Source: Acidisphaera sp. S103 (lineage in GTDB: Bacteria > Pseudomonadota > Alphaproteobacteria > Acetobacterales > Acetobacteraceae). From it: a DNA stretch of 64,000 nucleotides. The stretch lies in contig NZ_LMUJ01000059.1 of the NCBI RefSeq assembly GCF_009765975.1, forward strand, positions 57,612-121,611, in the 5' to 3' direction. The notes under the pieces are model-generated. The model was not told where the DNA came from. It did no database searches and was given only the letters and a program-made list of their open reading frames with translations. Below, piece by piece: positions 17,257-25,302 of the stretch; within the stretch, counting starts at the first letter, position 1; every line of letters begins with the position of its first letter. Both the position numbers and the translations under genes were made by a program.

Positions 17257-20200
17257 GTGAACAGTATCATCGTCGCGGCGCTGCGCCAGCGCATTCTGGT
17301 CGTTGTGATGCTCCTTGGCGTCTTCGCCGGCGGCATCGTGGCGTTCATGAATTTGAACATCGAGGCTTATCCCGACCCGGTGCCACCCCTGGTGGACATC
17401 ATCGTCCAGAGCCCCGGCCAATCGGCGGAGGAGATGGAGCGATACATGACCATCCCGGTCGAAATCCAGATGGCCGGCATCCCGCATGTCAACGCCATTC
17501 GTACGATTTCCCTGTTCGGACTGTCCGACATCAAGGTGCAGTTCACCTACGACTTCACCTACGAACAAGCCGAACAATGGGTCATCAACCGGCTGTCGCA
17601 GTTACCGCCGCTGCCGAATGGCGCAACGCCGCAGATTTCCCCTGACAGCCCGATCGGCGAAATCATGCGCTACCGGGTGGTGGGGCCGCCCGGCTACTCG
17701 GTGCGAGACCTGAAGACTATCGAGGACTGGATGCTGGAACGCCGGTTCAAGGCAGTTCCCGGGGTAGTCGACGTCAACGGCTGGGGCGGCAAGACAAAGT
17801 CGTTCGAGGTGACCATCGATCAGGCCAAGCTGGCCGGCTACGGGCTAACCATTCCGCAGGTCATCGCCTCGATCAACAACGCCAACGTGAACGTCGGCGG
17901 CCAAACAGTAAACTTCGGCGACCAGGCGGCGGTGGTACGCGGCATCGGCCTGATCCACACGGTGGACGAAATCGGGGCAACCATGGTCGCTCCGAACAAC
18001 GGTTCGCCCATCCTGGTGCGCGACATCGCCACCGTCACGGTCTCGAACCTGCCGCGCCTGGGTATCGCCGGGCAGGACAACGACGACGACATCGTCCAAG
18101 GCATCGTGCTGATGCGGCGCGGCGCCGAAAGCATGCCCACCATCAAGCGGGTCGAGGCGTTGATCGACAGTATCAACCATTCCTCCATCCTACCGCCGGG
18201 CGTCCATATCGAACGGATCTACGACCGATCCGACCTGATCAACGTCACCACGCACACCGTGCTGCACAACATGGTCGAAGGCATGGTGCTGATCTTCATC
18301 CTGCAATGGGTGTTCCTCGGCAATCTGCGCAGCGCCGTCATCGTGTCGGTGACCATTCCGTTCGCCCTGGCGTTCGCTATCGGCCTGCTGCTGCTGCGCG
18401 GCGAGTCCGCCAACCTGCTGTCCGTGGGAGCCATCGATTTCGGCCTCGTGGTGGATGCGACGGTGATCATGGTGGAGAACATCATCCGCCGCCTGTCACA
18501 GCCGCCGGCCACCCGTTTCCAGCGATCGCCTTCCGTGCAGCGCGGACGGGCGGCGGTAGAACTGCGCGGCAAGTTCTCGGTGATCGCCAATGCGGCAACC
18601 GAGGTCAACAAAAGCATCTTCTTCTCCGCCGCGATCATCATCGCCGGCTTCGTGCCGCTGTTCACCATGAGCGGGATCGAAGGCCACATCTTCGGCCCCA
18701 TGGCGAAGACCTATGCCTATGCCATCGCCGGCGGATTGCTCGCCACGTTCACCGTGACGCCCGCTTTGTCGGCCTTGCTGCTGCGCGACCAGGAGACGGA
18801 ACAGGACACCATCGTCGTTCGCGTCCTGCACCGGCTCTACGAACCGACCGTGCGGTTTGCCTTGGCCAATCGCATCCTGACCATCGGCATGCTGATCCTG
18901 ATGCTGGCCCTCGCCGGCCTCGCGGTTCGCTCGCTCGGTCTTGAATTCCTGCCGAAATTGGAAGAAGGCAATTTGTGGATTCGTGCGACGATGCCAACCT
19001 CGCTCTCGCTCGAAGCCGGCGACGGCCCGGTCAACCGCATGCGGCAGATCATGAAAAGCTATCCGGAGGTGATCACCGTTGTTTCCCAGCATGGCCGGCC
19101 GGACGACGGCACGGATGCGACGGGCTTCTTCAACGCTGAGTTCTTCGTGCCGCTGAAGCCGTTCGATACCTGGCCCGCCGGGATGGACAAGGACAAGCTG
19201 GTCGCACAGTTGACCCAGCGGCTCAATGAGGAATTCCCCGGCGTCGACTTCAACTTCTCCCAGTATATCGAAGACAATGTCGAGGAAGCCGCATCTGGCG
19301 TGAAGGGTGAGAATTCCGTCAAGCTGTTCGGCGGCGACTTGGAAGTGCTGGAACGCACCGCCAACAAGATCAAGGACGTGATGGCGACCGTGCCAGGCAT
19401 CACCGACCTTGGCGTGTTCGCCTCGCTGGGGCAGCCCACGGTGCGGATCGACGTCGATCGAGCCCGAGCGGCGCGGTATGGGCTGGCGCCGGGCGACATC
19501 AATACGACGATCCAGGCGGCGATCGGCGGTCAGGCAGCGGGCAACGCCTATGAGGACGGATCGGACCGAAATTTTCCGATTATCGTCCGCCTCGCCCCCG
19601 AATACCGCAAGAACCTGGCGGCGATCCGCAACATCATGATCGGCGCGCCCAACCCGAATGGCAGCGGCGTGGTCCAGATCCCGCTGACCGACGTGGCCCG
19701 GGTCGAACTGACCTCCGGCGCGTCGTTCATCTATCGCGAGGGACAGGAACGCTACATCCCGATCAAGTTCAGCGTGCGTGGACGCGATCTGGGCACAGTG
19801 GTGCTGGAAGCGCAGAAGAAAGTCGACGAGGCCGTTACGCTGCCGGGCGGCTATCACTTGGAATGGGTGGGTGAGTTCGGCAATCTGCAGGAAGCGATCG
19901 CCCGGCTGGAAATCGTGGTGCCGCTGGCGATCGGGCTGATCTGCCTGTTGCTGTATCTGAACTTCGGTTCGCTGATGGATATGGCGCTGGCGGCGAGCGT
20001 GATCCCAATGGCGCTGGTCGGCGGCATCTTCGCACTGTGGGCGACTGGCACGGCATTCAGCGTGTCCGCGGCGATCGGTTTCGTAGCCCTGTTCGGCATC
20101 GCGGCCATGGATGGGATCATCGTGCTCACCTACTACAACGGTGCCATCGAAGGCGGCCTGGATCGCGCCACGGCCATACAACGCACCTGCCAGGTGCAGA

Positions 20201-20430
20201 TGCGGCCGGTGTTGATGACCTGCGTGGTGGCCTGTGTCGGGCTGCTGCCCGCGGCGGTGTCCACCGGGATCGGATCCCAGGTGCAGCGACCGCTGGCCCT
20301 GGTCGTCGTCGGCGGCGTGATGCTGGCACCAGTATTGATCCTCATCATCCTGCCCGTGCTGATCGACGTGTTTTCACGCCGCACCACACTTGAAGAACCC
20401 GAAAGCAAAAGCCTGAGGCCGGCGGAATGA
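17257..20430 (+). CDS. RND efflux pump, heavy-metal (CzcA/CusA) type
   Basis: 1057 aa, the normal size of the family, starting at a GTG with AGCAGG upstream. N-terminal helix (ILVVVMLLGVFAGGIVAF) is followed by YPDPVPPLVDI, the HME-RND porter start. Transmembrane helix 4 carries GAIDFGLVVDATVIMVENII with the D-D-E proton-relay triad of CzcA proteins. The second half repeats the fold (RIDVDRARAARYGLAPGDIN; ALFGIAAMDGIIVLTYYN). It is a proton-driven inner-membrane pump of a tripartite complex. Its last 4 bases overlap the outer-membrane factor gene. Metal specificity cannot be told from sequence alone. Confidence 0.92.
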   Translation: MNSIIVAALRQRILVVVMLLGVFAGGIVAFMNLNIEAYPDPVPPLVDIIVQSPGQSAEEMERYMTIPVEIQMAGIPHVNAIRTISLFGLSDIKVQFTYDFTYEQAEQWVINRLSQLPPLPNGATPQISPDSPIGEIMRYRVVGPPGYSVRDLKTIEDWMLERRFKAVPGVVDVNGWGGKTKSFEVTIDQAKLAGYGLTIPQVIASINNANVNVGGQTVNFGDQAAVVRGIGLIHTVDEIGATMVAPNNGSPILVRDIATVTVSNLPRLGIAGQDNDDDIVQGIVLMRRGAESMPTIKRVEALIDSINHSSILPPGVHIERIYDRSDLINVTTHTVLHNMVEGMVLIFILQWVFLGNLRSAVIVSVTIPFALAFAIGLLLLRGESANLLSVGAIDFGLVVDATVIMVENIIRRLSQPPATRFQRSPSVQRGRAAVELRGKFSVIANAATEVNKSIFFSAAIIIAGFVPLFTMSGIEGHIFGPMAKTYAYAIAGGLLATFTVTPALSALLLRDQETEQDTIVVRVLHRLYEPTVRFALANRILTIGMLILMLALAGLAVRSLGLEFLPKLEEGNLWIRATMPTSLSLEAGDGPVNRMRQIMKSYPEVITVVSQHGRPDDGTDATGFFNAEFFVPLKPFDTWPAGMDKDKLVAQLTQRLNEEFPGVDFNFSQYIEDNVEEAASGVKGENSVKLFGGDLEVLERTANKIKDVMATVPGITDLGVFASLGQPTVRIDVDRARAARYGLAPGDINTTIQAAIGGQAAGNAYEDGSDRNFPIIVRLAPEYRKNLAAIRNIMIGAPNPNGSGVVQIPLTDVARVELTSGASFIYREGQERYIPIKFSVRGRDLGTVVLEAQKKVDEAVTLPGGYHLEWVGEFGNLQEAIARLEIVVPLAIGLICLLLYLNFGSLMDMALAASVIPMALVGGIFALWATGTAFSVSAAIGFVALFGIAAMDGIIVLTYYNGAIEGGLDRATAIQRTCQVQMRPVLMTCVVACVGLLPAAVSTGIGSQVQRPLALVVVGGVMLAPVLILIILPVLIDVFSRRTTLEEPESKSLRPAE

Positions 20431-21911
20431 CCATGCGCCCGATCGTTATTGCTATTTCCGTCCTGGCCGCGTCGTGCGCCGTCGGGCCTGACTTCAAGCC
20501 GCCCGCGGCGCCGGCGGTGACCGGCTTCACCCGAGAGAAGCTGTCGCCGGACGTCGGTACCGCCGGCACGCCGCAGCGTTTCGTGGAGGGTATGGACATT
20601 CCCGGACAGTGGTGGCGGCTGTTCCACTCCGAAGCGTTGGACCGGCTGATCCGCCAGGCGATCGCAACCAATCCGAACCTGACGGCCGCCCAGGCGGCGC
20701 TGCGGCAGGCATGGGAAAACGTCTACGCGCAGCGGGGCAGCTACTTTCCGACCATCGGGGCGGAGTTGAACGCCAGCCGCAACCTGACGCCGACGGGGGC
20801 GCTGTCACCGGCCTCGGCCAGCGGCAACCCGTATTACAGCCTTATCACGCCGCAACTGAACGTGTCGTTCGTGCCGGATGTGTTCGGCGCCAACCGGCGT
20901 GCCGTGGAATCGCTGACCGCGCAGGCGGAAAATCAGCGGTTCCAGCTTGAAGCCACCTATCTGACGCTGTCGGCGAACATCGTGGCCGGCGTGGTGCAGG
21001 AAGCGTCGCTGCGTGGGCAGATCGCCGCGACCGAGGAAACGATCCAGATCGAGACCCACTCGCTGGCGATCCTCCGCCGCCAGCTTGACCTCGGGCAGGC
21101 GGCCGGGGCCGACGTCGCCGCGCAGGAAGCCGTGCTGGCGCAGACCCAACTGACCCTGCCGCCGCTGCGCAAACAATTGGCACAGCAGCGCGACGCCCTG
21201 ACGGCACTGGCCGGTCGATATCCCAGCGAGGAAATCGCCGCCACGTTCCACCTGGATGACCTGACATTGCCGGCCGACCTGCCGGTCAGCCTGCCGGCCA
21301 AGTTGGTTCAGCAGCGGCCGGATATACGAGCGGCGGAGGAAACACTGCATGCGGCCAGCGCCCAGATCGGACAGGCCGTCGCCGCCAGGCTGCCGCAGAT
21401 CACGCTAAGTGCTAACATCGGCAACAGCGCCAATAATGCCGGACAGCTTTTCACGCCGGGCACGAATTTCTGGACCCTGGCCGGTGGTTTGACCGCGCCG
21501 ATCTTCGCCGGCGGCACATTGCTGCACAAACAGCGCGCGGCGCAGGCCGGGTTCGACCAGGCCGCGGCGCAATACCGGGCCACCGTGATCACCGCCTTTC
21601 AAAACGTCGCCGACGCCCTGCGGGCTCTGCAAGCAGACGCCGATGCCCTGACCGCGGCCACTGCGTCGGAGCAGGCCGCAGCGCGCAGCCTGGCCATTGT
21701 GCAACGCCAGCTCGACCTCGGCCAGATCGCCTACCTGTCGCTGCTGAATGCGCAGAACACCTTTCAGCAGGCGCGGGTGGCGTTGGTGCAAGCCGAGGCG
21801 AACCGGCTGGCGGACACTGCCGGCCTGTTCCAGGCCCTCGGCGGCGGGTGGTGGAACAGGGCGGATGGCGGGCCGGCTGGCAAGGTCGCCGCTCGCGACA
21901 CATCACCCTAA
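20427..21911 (+). CDS. Outer-membrane efflux factor (NodT family lipoprotein)
   Basis: 494 aa. Lipoprotein signal with lipobox LAASC at Cys16-17, followed by the NodT-type VGPDFKPPAAP. Two OEP repeats are visible, each with the helix-turn signature RQLDLGQ (LAILRRQLDLGQAAGADV and LAIVQRQLDLGQIAYLSLL). WWRLFHSEALDRLI is the usual start of the first repeat. It forms the trimeric outer-membrane duct for the adaptor and pump encoded upstream, with which it is translationally coupled (ATGA overlap). Confidence 0.92.
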   Translation: MTMRPIVIAISVLAASCAVGPDFKPPAAPAVTGFTREKLSPDVGTAGTPQRFVEGMDIPGQWWRLFHSEALDRLIRQAIATNPNLTAAQAALRQAWENVYAQRGSYFPTIGAELNASRNLTPTGALSPASASGNPYYSLITPQLNVSFVPDVFGANRRAVESLTAQAENQRFQLEATYLTLSANIVAGVVQEASLRGQIAATEETIQIETHSLAILRRQLDLGQAAGADVAAQEAVLAQTQLTLPPLRKQLAQQRDALTALAGRYPSEEIAATFHLDDLTLPADLPVSLPAKLVQQRPDIRAAEETLHAASAQIGQAVAARLPQITLSANIGNSANNAGQLFTPGTNFWTLAGGLTAPIFAGGTLLHKQRAAQAGFDQAAAQYRATVITAFQNVADALRALQADADALTAATASEQAAARSLAIVQRQLDLGQIAYLSLLNAQNTFQQARVALVQAEANRLADTAGLFQALGGGWWNRADGGPAGKVAARDTSP

Positions 21912-21928
21912 GTCGAACGAGCCCATCC

Positions 21929-22630
21929 ATGCCAGGCCGCCCCCGCATCCTGATTGCCGATCCCGACCGCGGTATCCAACGCCTGCTGCAACGGACGTTC
22001 GGATCCGCCGGGTTCATCGTGACAATCACGCATACCGCCGTATCGACCGTCACACGCATCGCCCAGACCGATCCCGATCTGATCGTGATGTCGGCGGAGT
22101 TCGAGGACATGAGCGGCAGTGAACTGGTTATCCGAGCGAGGGCTGAAACCGCGGCGCCGATTATCGCGCTGTTTTATCCGAACGGCCTGTCAACGACGCG
22201 AGATCTGCTGGACCGGGGAGCCGACGATTGCGTTGAAAAGCCGTTCCTGGTGGAAGAGTTGGCCGCGCGGGCAAGGCGGCTGCTGGTGCGAGCGGGCGTT
22301 TGGCTGCAACCCCATACTATCCCGACCGTTGCCGGGCTGATTACAATCGATCCGCTGTCACGGACGGTACAGCTCAACGAGCGCAGCCTGGACCTCACAA
22401 ATCGGGAGTTCGAACTGCTGCTGATCCTACTGAACGCCGACGGCATGCCTGTGAGTCACGGCGAGGTGGTGCGAAGGATCTGGGGCAAACGCCAGGCGAA
22501 CGCACAGCAGAACCTGCGGCGTGTGGTCGGTGCGCTGCGGGCACGTATCGAATATAACCCCAAGCGGCCGACTGTCCTGACCAATATCCGCGGTCTTGGC
22601 TACAAGCTGGAAATCTCCGAAAAGCCCTGA
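21929..22630 (+). CDS. OmpR-family response regulator with degenerate receiver domain
   Basis: 233 aa from ATG 21929, 17 bp after the efflux operon. The receiver aligns with CheY-like domains (PRILIADPDRGIQRLLQRTF) but the phospho-acceptor Asp, expected in PDLIVMD, is Ser55 (DLIVMSAEFEDMSG), and only part of the upstream acidic pair remains. Lys104 (DCVEKPF) is kept. A winged-helix output domain follows (LTNREFELLLILLNADG, NIRGLGYKLE). Such pseudo-receivers act without canonical phosphorylation. Location suggests control of the efflux genes. Its 3' end overlaps the convergent regulator by 31 bp. Confidence 0.85.
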   Translation: MPGRPRILIADPDRGIQRLLQRTFGSAGFIVTITHTAVSTVTRIAQTDPDLIVMSAEFEDMSGSELVIRARAETAAPIIALFYPNGLSTTRDLLDRGADDCVEKPFLVEELAARARRLLVRAGVWLQPHTIPTVAGLITIDPLSRTVQLNERSLDLTNREFELLLILLNADGMPVSHGEVVRRIWGKRQANAQQNLRRVVGALRARIEYNPKRPTVLTNIRGLGYKLEISEKP

Positions 22631-23370
22631 GTGGGCGCCGGAAAGCGCGGCCTGTCGTAGTCGGCCGCCTCCGGTTCGGCCAGGCTGAGGCGATAACCCA
22701 CACCCTGTTCCGTCAGCAGAAGCATCGGCTGTTCCGGATTCAGTTCGATCTTGCGCCGCAGCGCAGAGACATAGATCCGGAGATACTGAATATCGTTGCC
22801 GGAACCCCAGACGTTGCGGATAATGAAACTATGGGTCAGTACCTTGCCTGCATGCGCCGTTAGCAGCCGCAACAGGTCATATTCCCGCGGCGACAGTTTC
22901 GTTTCCACCCCACGTATGGTCACACTCCGGCTGTTGAGGTTGATGCGCACGCCGCCGGCTTCCAGTGCCGTCTCCGGCGCCGGTGTCTGGACACGATAGC
23001 GCTGCAGCACACGAATCCGAGCGAGAAGCTCATCGATGCCGAATGGTTTGGTCACGTAATCGTCGGCGCCGAGGTCGAGCGCGGTCACCTTGCTGCTTTC
23101 GTCGTTTCGACTTGACATCACAATGATTGGCAGCAGCGAACCCGCATACCGGATCCGTTTGATGACTTGCAATCCATCGATATCGGGCAAACCAAGATCA
23201 AGCAGAATCAGATCGGCTTCGTCACGGCGTACCGCGTCGAGCGCAGCATAGCCCCGGCTTGCTCGGGTCACGACGAAGCCACTCGGTTCGAGCGCGAGAC
23301 CCAGCATGTGTAGACTTTCTGGTTCGGCATCAACGATGAGGACGCGTAGTTTAGTTGGCAACGACAACAT
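22600..23370 (-). CDS. OmpR/KdpE-like response regulator
   Basis: 256 aa from ATG 23370, which has AGGTG 9 nt upstream; a GTG at 23382 is an alternative. The receiver has a normal phospho-acceptor, Asp58 in LILLDLGLPDIDG, conserved Ser/Lys switch residues (IVMSSRNDESS; YVTKPFGIDEL), and a DNA-binding wing (LSPREYDLLRLLTAHAGKV, LLTEQGVGYRL). The acidic pair is V-D-A-E rather than D-D/E-D. No histidine kinase gene lies nearby, so it is an orphan regulator. It converges with, and overlaps, the degenerate regulator on the other strand. Confidence 0.88.
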   Translation of the reverse strand: MLSLPTKLRVLIVDAEPESLHMLGLALEPSGFVVTRASRGYAALDAVRRDEADLILLDLGLPDIDGLQVIKRIRYAGSLLPIIVMSSRNDESSKVTALDLGADDYVTKPFGIDELLARIRVLQRYRVQTPAPETALEAGGVRINLNSRSVTIRGVETKLSPREYDLLRLLTAHAGKVLTHSFIIRNVWGSGNDIQYLRIYVSALRRKIELNPEQPMLLLTEQGVGYRLSLAEPEAADYDRPRFPAPTQGFSEISSL

Positions 23371-23535
23371 ATCTATTGGCACCTGTCAGTTGAGTCCGCG
23401 GACCGACCGGCAGGCCAATCGTGATGAGCAATCACATCGCGGGTTGCCGCCGGTGCCACCACGGTTCGAGGGCGGTGGTTTCGGCTCAAGATCGGACATC
23501 GTCGCGCTACATCCGCCGGTGTTCGGTACGTGGCA

Positions 23536-23552
23536 ATATTCATAATGAATAT
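23536..23552. promoter_or_regulatory. 17-bp near-perfect palindrome, possible operator
   Basis: atattcat-a-atgaatat, 8-bp perfect arms around one base, in an AT-rich patch about 165 bp upstream of the KdpE-like regulator start and about 185 bp from the IS630 remnant. It could be an autoregulatory site or part of mobile DNA. No second copy was noticed in this window. Confidence 0.35.
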
Positions 23553-23719
23553 GGTCGATAATGCGTGATTGATATAGCCCGAATTTTGACAATTTTCATA
23601 AAAATGATACTATATAAAAGTCGTATGCGTCAGTTACCGGCACAGCAAATTGTTGCCGGGCGGCTTTCAACGGGTTAGAAACGACTCTGTCGCAAGCTTC
23701 GATCGCGGGCATAAACGCC

Positions 23720-23975
23720 TCAGGGAAATGATGATCCGATACAAGCACTTCCAACAAGTTGCGCCCTTGCGCCAAGCAGCGTACGCGATCGATGGGCATC
23801 GAGCGACTGCACGTGCACTGGACGATACCACCCCATACCCGTGGTCTGCGCGACCCCCCCCCCCGGCATCGTTCTGCGCCGGTGCGGCTTCAGCCCGAAG
23901 GCGCGCCAGATACGGTGCATCGTGCCGACCGACAGGCCGCTCTACCGCGCCATGCCGCCTAGGGCATGACCTCAA
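23720..23975 (-). mobile_element. IS630-family transposase remnant
   Basis: The minus strand reads SGLSVGTMHRIWRAFGLKPHR, a hallmark of the IS630 helix-turn-helix region, preceded by an in-frame stop (GMAR-stop). Downstream it becomes frameshifted; only scraps such as VQSLDAHRS recall the VQALDRTQP motif. No DDE domain or clear terminal repeats remain. The 23383-23958 gap holds this remnant plus the AT-rich patch and nothing else I can support. Confidence 0.65.
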
Positions 23976-25251
23976 CCACGACAGCGTGATCGCTGAGCGT
24001 CAGTGGAACACTGTTAACATTGGCGAACGTCCGGACCGGCCTGGTGCCACTGGTCACGTCATACACATTCACCACAGCGTGCGGGCTGCCGAAACCGACC
24101 ACAACGTCGTTCGATCCCTGAATCTGCTCACCCCACACAACCAGATCGAATGCACCGCTGGATTTCTGCAACAGCAGATCATGCACCGTGACCGGTGCAT
24201 TGGCGATCGAGTAGCCCAGCTCATGCGTTGCAGCGACGGCTCCGGTATCGGCCAGGATGGAGGTCAGGTTGTGAATATAGGTAGCCGCGGGCTTCGGGCT
24301 CCAGTCCCGATGAAACAGGCCCTGATTGCCCCCTCCCCCCTCGCCGTCCCCGAGTTCGTAGATGAACGTGTAGCGCCACCCACGGGCGTATTGGGCTAGA
24401 TACGTGTTGACCAACACCTTGCCCTGGACGACCTCTCCTCCAGGATTAGAGACCGAGTCCCACCCAGTCTCAGTCGTCACGCGGGGAACAGCCGACAATT
24501 GCCCGCCTGCGTATCCTGGAAAGCCTCTCCTCCAGGTGTAGCCGTACTCGCCGAACAACCCATCCCAACATCTGATGGCTGTCGGGGCCGCAGCTTGCCA
24601 AGCCTGATTGTCCACGTATCGGTTGCAAGTTCCGATGACATAGTTATGTACGTTGGCATAATCGGCATACGCTGTGCCGGTTGGCATCATGGTTTCGGAT
24701 CCGGCTGGGATCGTAAGCCATTGCATGCCGACGTTATCGACCTCGGCGCCACCTTCCGATACGTCGAAAATCGGATAATCCTTCAAGGCAGCGTCACCCT
24801 TCACGCTGGAATAAAGGTCCCGCTGGAAGTTGGCCACCGGCATCCACGACCCGGCGCCCCCACCGGTCTCGCCGTCATAGGTGATCGGAAAGTTATTGGG
24901 CTCGTTGGCTCCCTCGAAGCTCAGTAGACCCTTGGCGGCAGCCAATGTGCGGCCCGCACGAAGCAGCCCCGGGAGATCTCCCGCATTGAAGATATCGATC
25001 AGGACACCCGTCTTCTGGTGCAATGCCACGAGGTTCGGGACATTTCCCGTGGAATCCCGGACGGCTTTCACCCCCAGGTATTTCAGTGCGGGAATGTACT
25101 TCTCATAGTCGTATCCCTGAGCCACATGCGTATTAACACCGAGCGAGGCCAGGAAGTGAGTAACTGGAACCGCTGAGGTCTGTGCCTCGGCCGATCCCTC
25201 GATCGCCAGCAGGCTGGTGGCACAGCAAAGTACAAATCTGACGGTCAGCAC
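23959..25251 (-). CDS. Secreted glycoside hydrolase-like protein (clan GH-A fold)
   Basis: 430 aa. Signal peptide (FVLCCATSLLAIEGSAEAQ), then a TIM-barrel-like protein starting LGVNTHVAQGYDYEKYIPAL. Catalytic landmarks of clan GH-A are visible: the acid/base in EGANEPNN (Glu117) and a probable nucleophile in VTTETGWDS (Glu261). A C-terminal beta domain carries VVWGEQIQGSNDVVVGFG. It starts at a GTG. The periplasmic or secreted location and glycan-locus context suggest trimming or turnover of an exopolysaccharide. The exact GH family is not recognised. Its 3' end abuts the IS630 remnant. Confidence 0.7.
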   Translation of the reverse strand: MLTVRFVLCCATSLLAIEGSAEAQTSAVPVTHFLASLGVNTHVAQGYDYEKYIPALKYLGVKAVRDSTGNVPNLVALHQKTGVLIDIFNAGDLPGLLRAGRTLAAAKGLLSFEGANEPNNFPITYDGETGGGAGSWMPVANFQRDLYSSVKGDAALKDYPIFDVSEGGAEVDNVGMQWLTIPAGSETMMPTGTAYADYANVHNYVIGTCNRYVDNQAWQAAAPTAIRCWDGLFGEYGYTWRRGFPGYAGGQLSAVPRVTTETGWDSVSNPGGEVVQGKVLVNTYLAQYARGWRYTFIYELGDGEGGGGNQGLFHRDWSPKPAATYIHNLTSILADTGAVAATHELGYSIANAPVTVHDLLLQKSSGAFDLVVWGEQIQGSNDVVVGFGSPHAVVNVYDVTSGTRPVRTFANVNSVPLTLSDHAVVVEVMP

Positions 25252-25302
25252 GGTCGATATCCTGATCCCGCCGCGGCCGCAAATTCCGACCCGGAGAAGC
25301 CA

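Noticed and set aside
18496-20181. Long antisense open frame opposite the RND pump
   Set aside because: It lies wholly inside the clearly coding CzcA-like gene; its protein is low-complexity, rich in R, H, D and Q, and has no domain or ribosome site. It results from high GC in the opposite strand.
23596-23799. 67-codon minus-strand frame next to the IS630 remnant
   Set aside because: It looks somewhat protein-like (VLVSDHHFPEAFMPAIEACD) but I could not link it to the transposase or any family, and it is surrounded by degraded mobile DNA.
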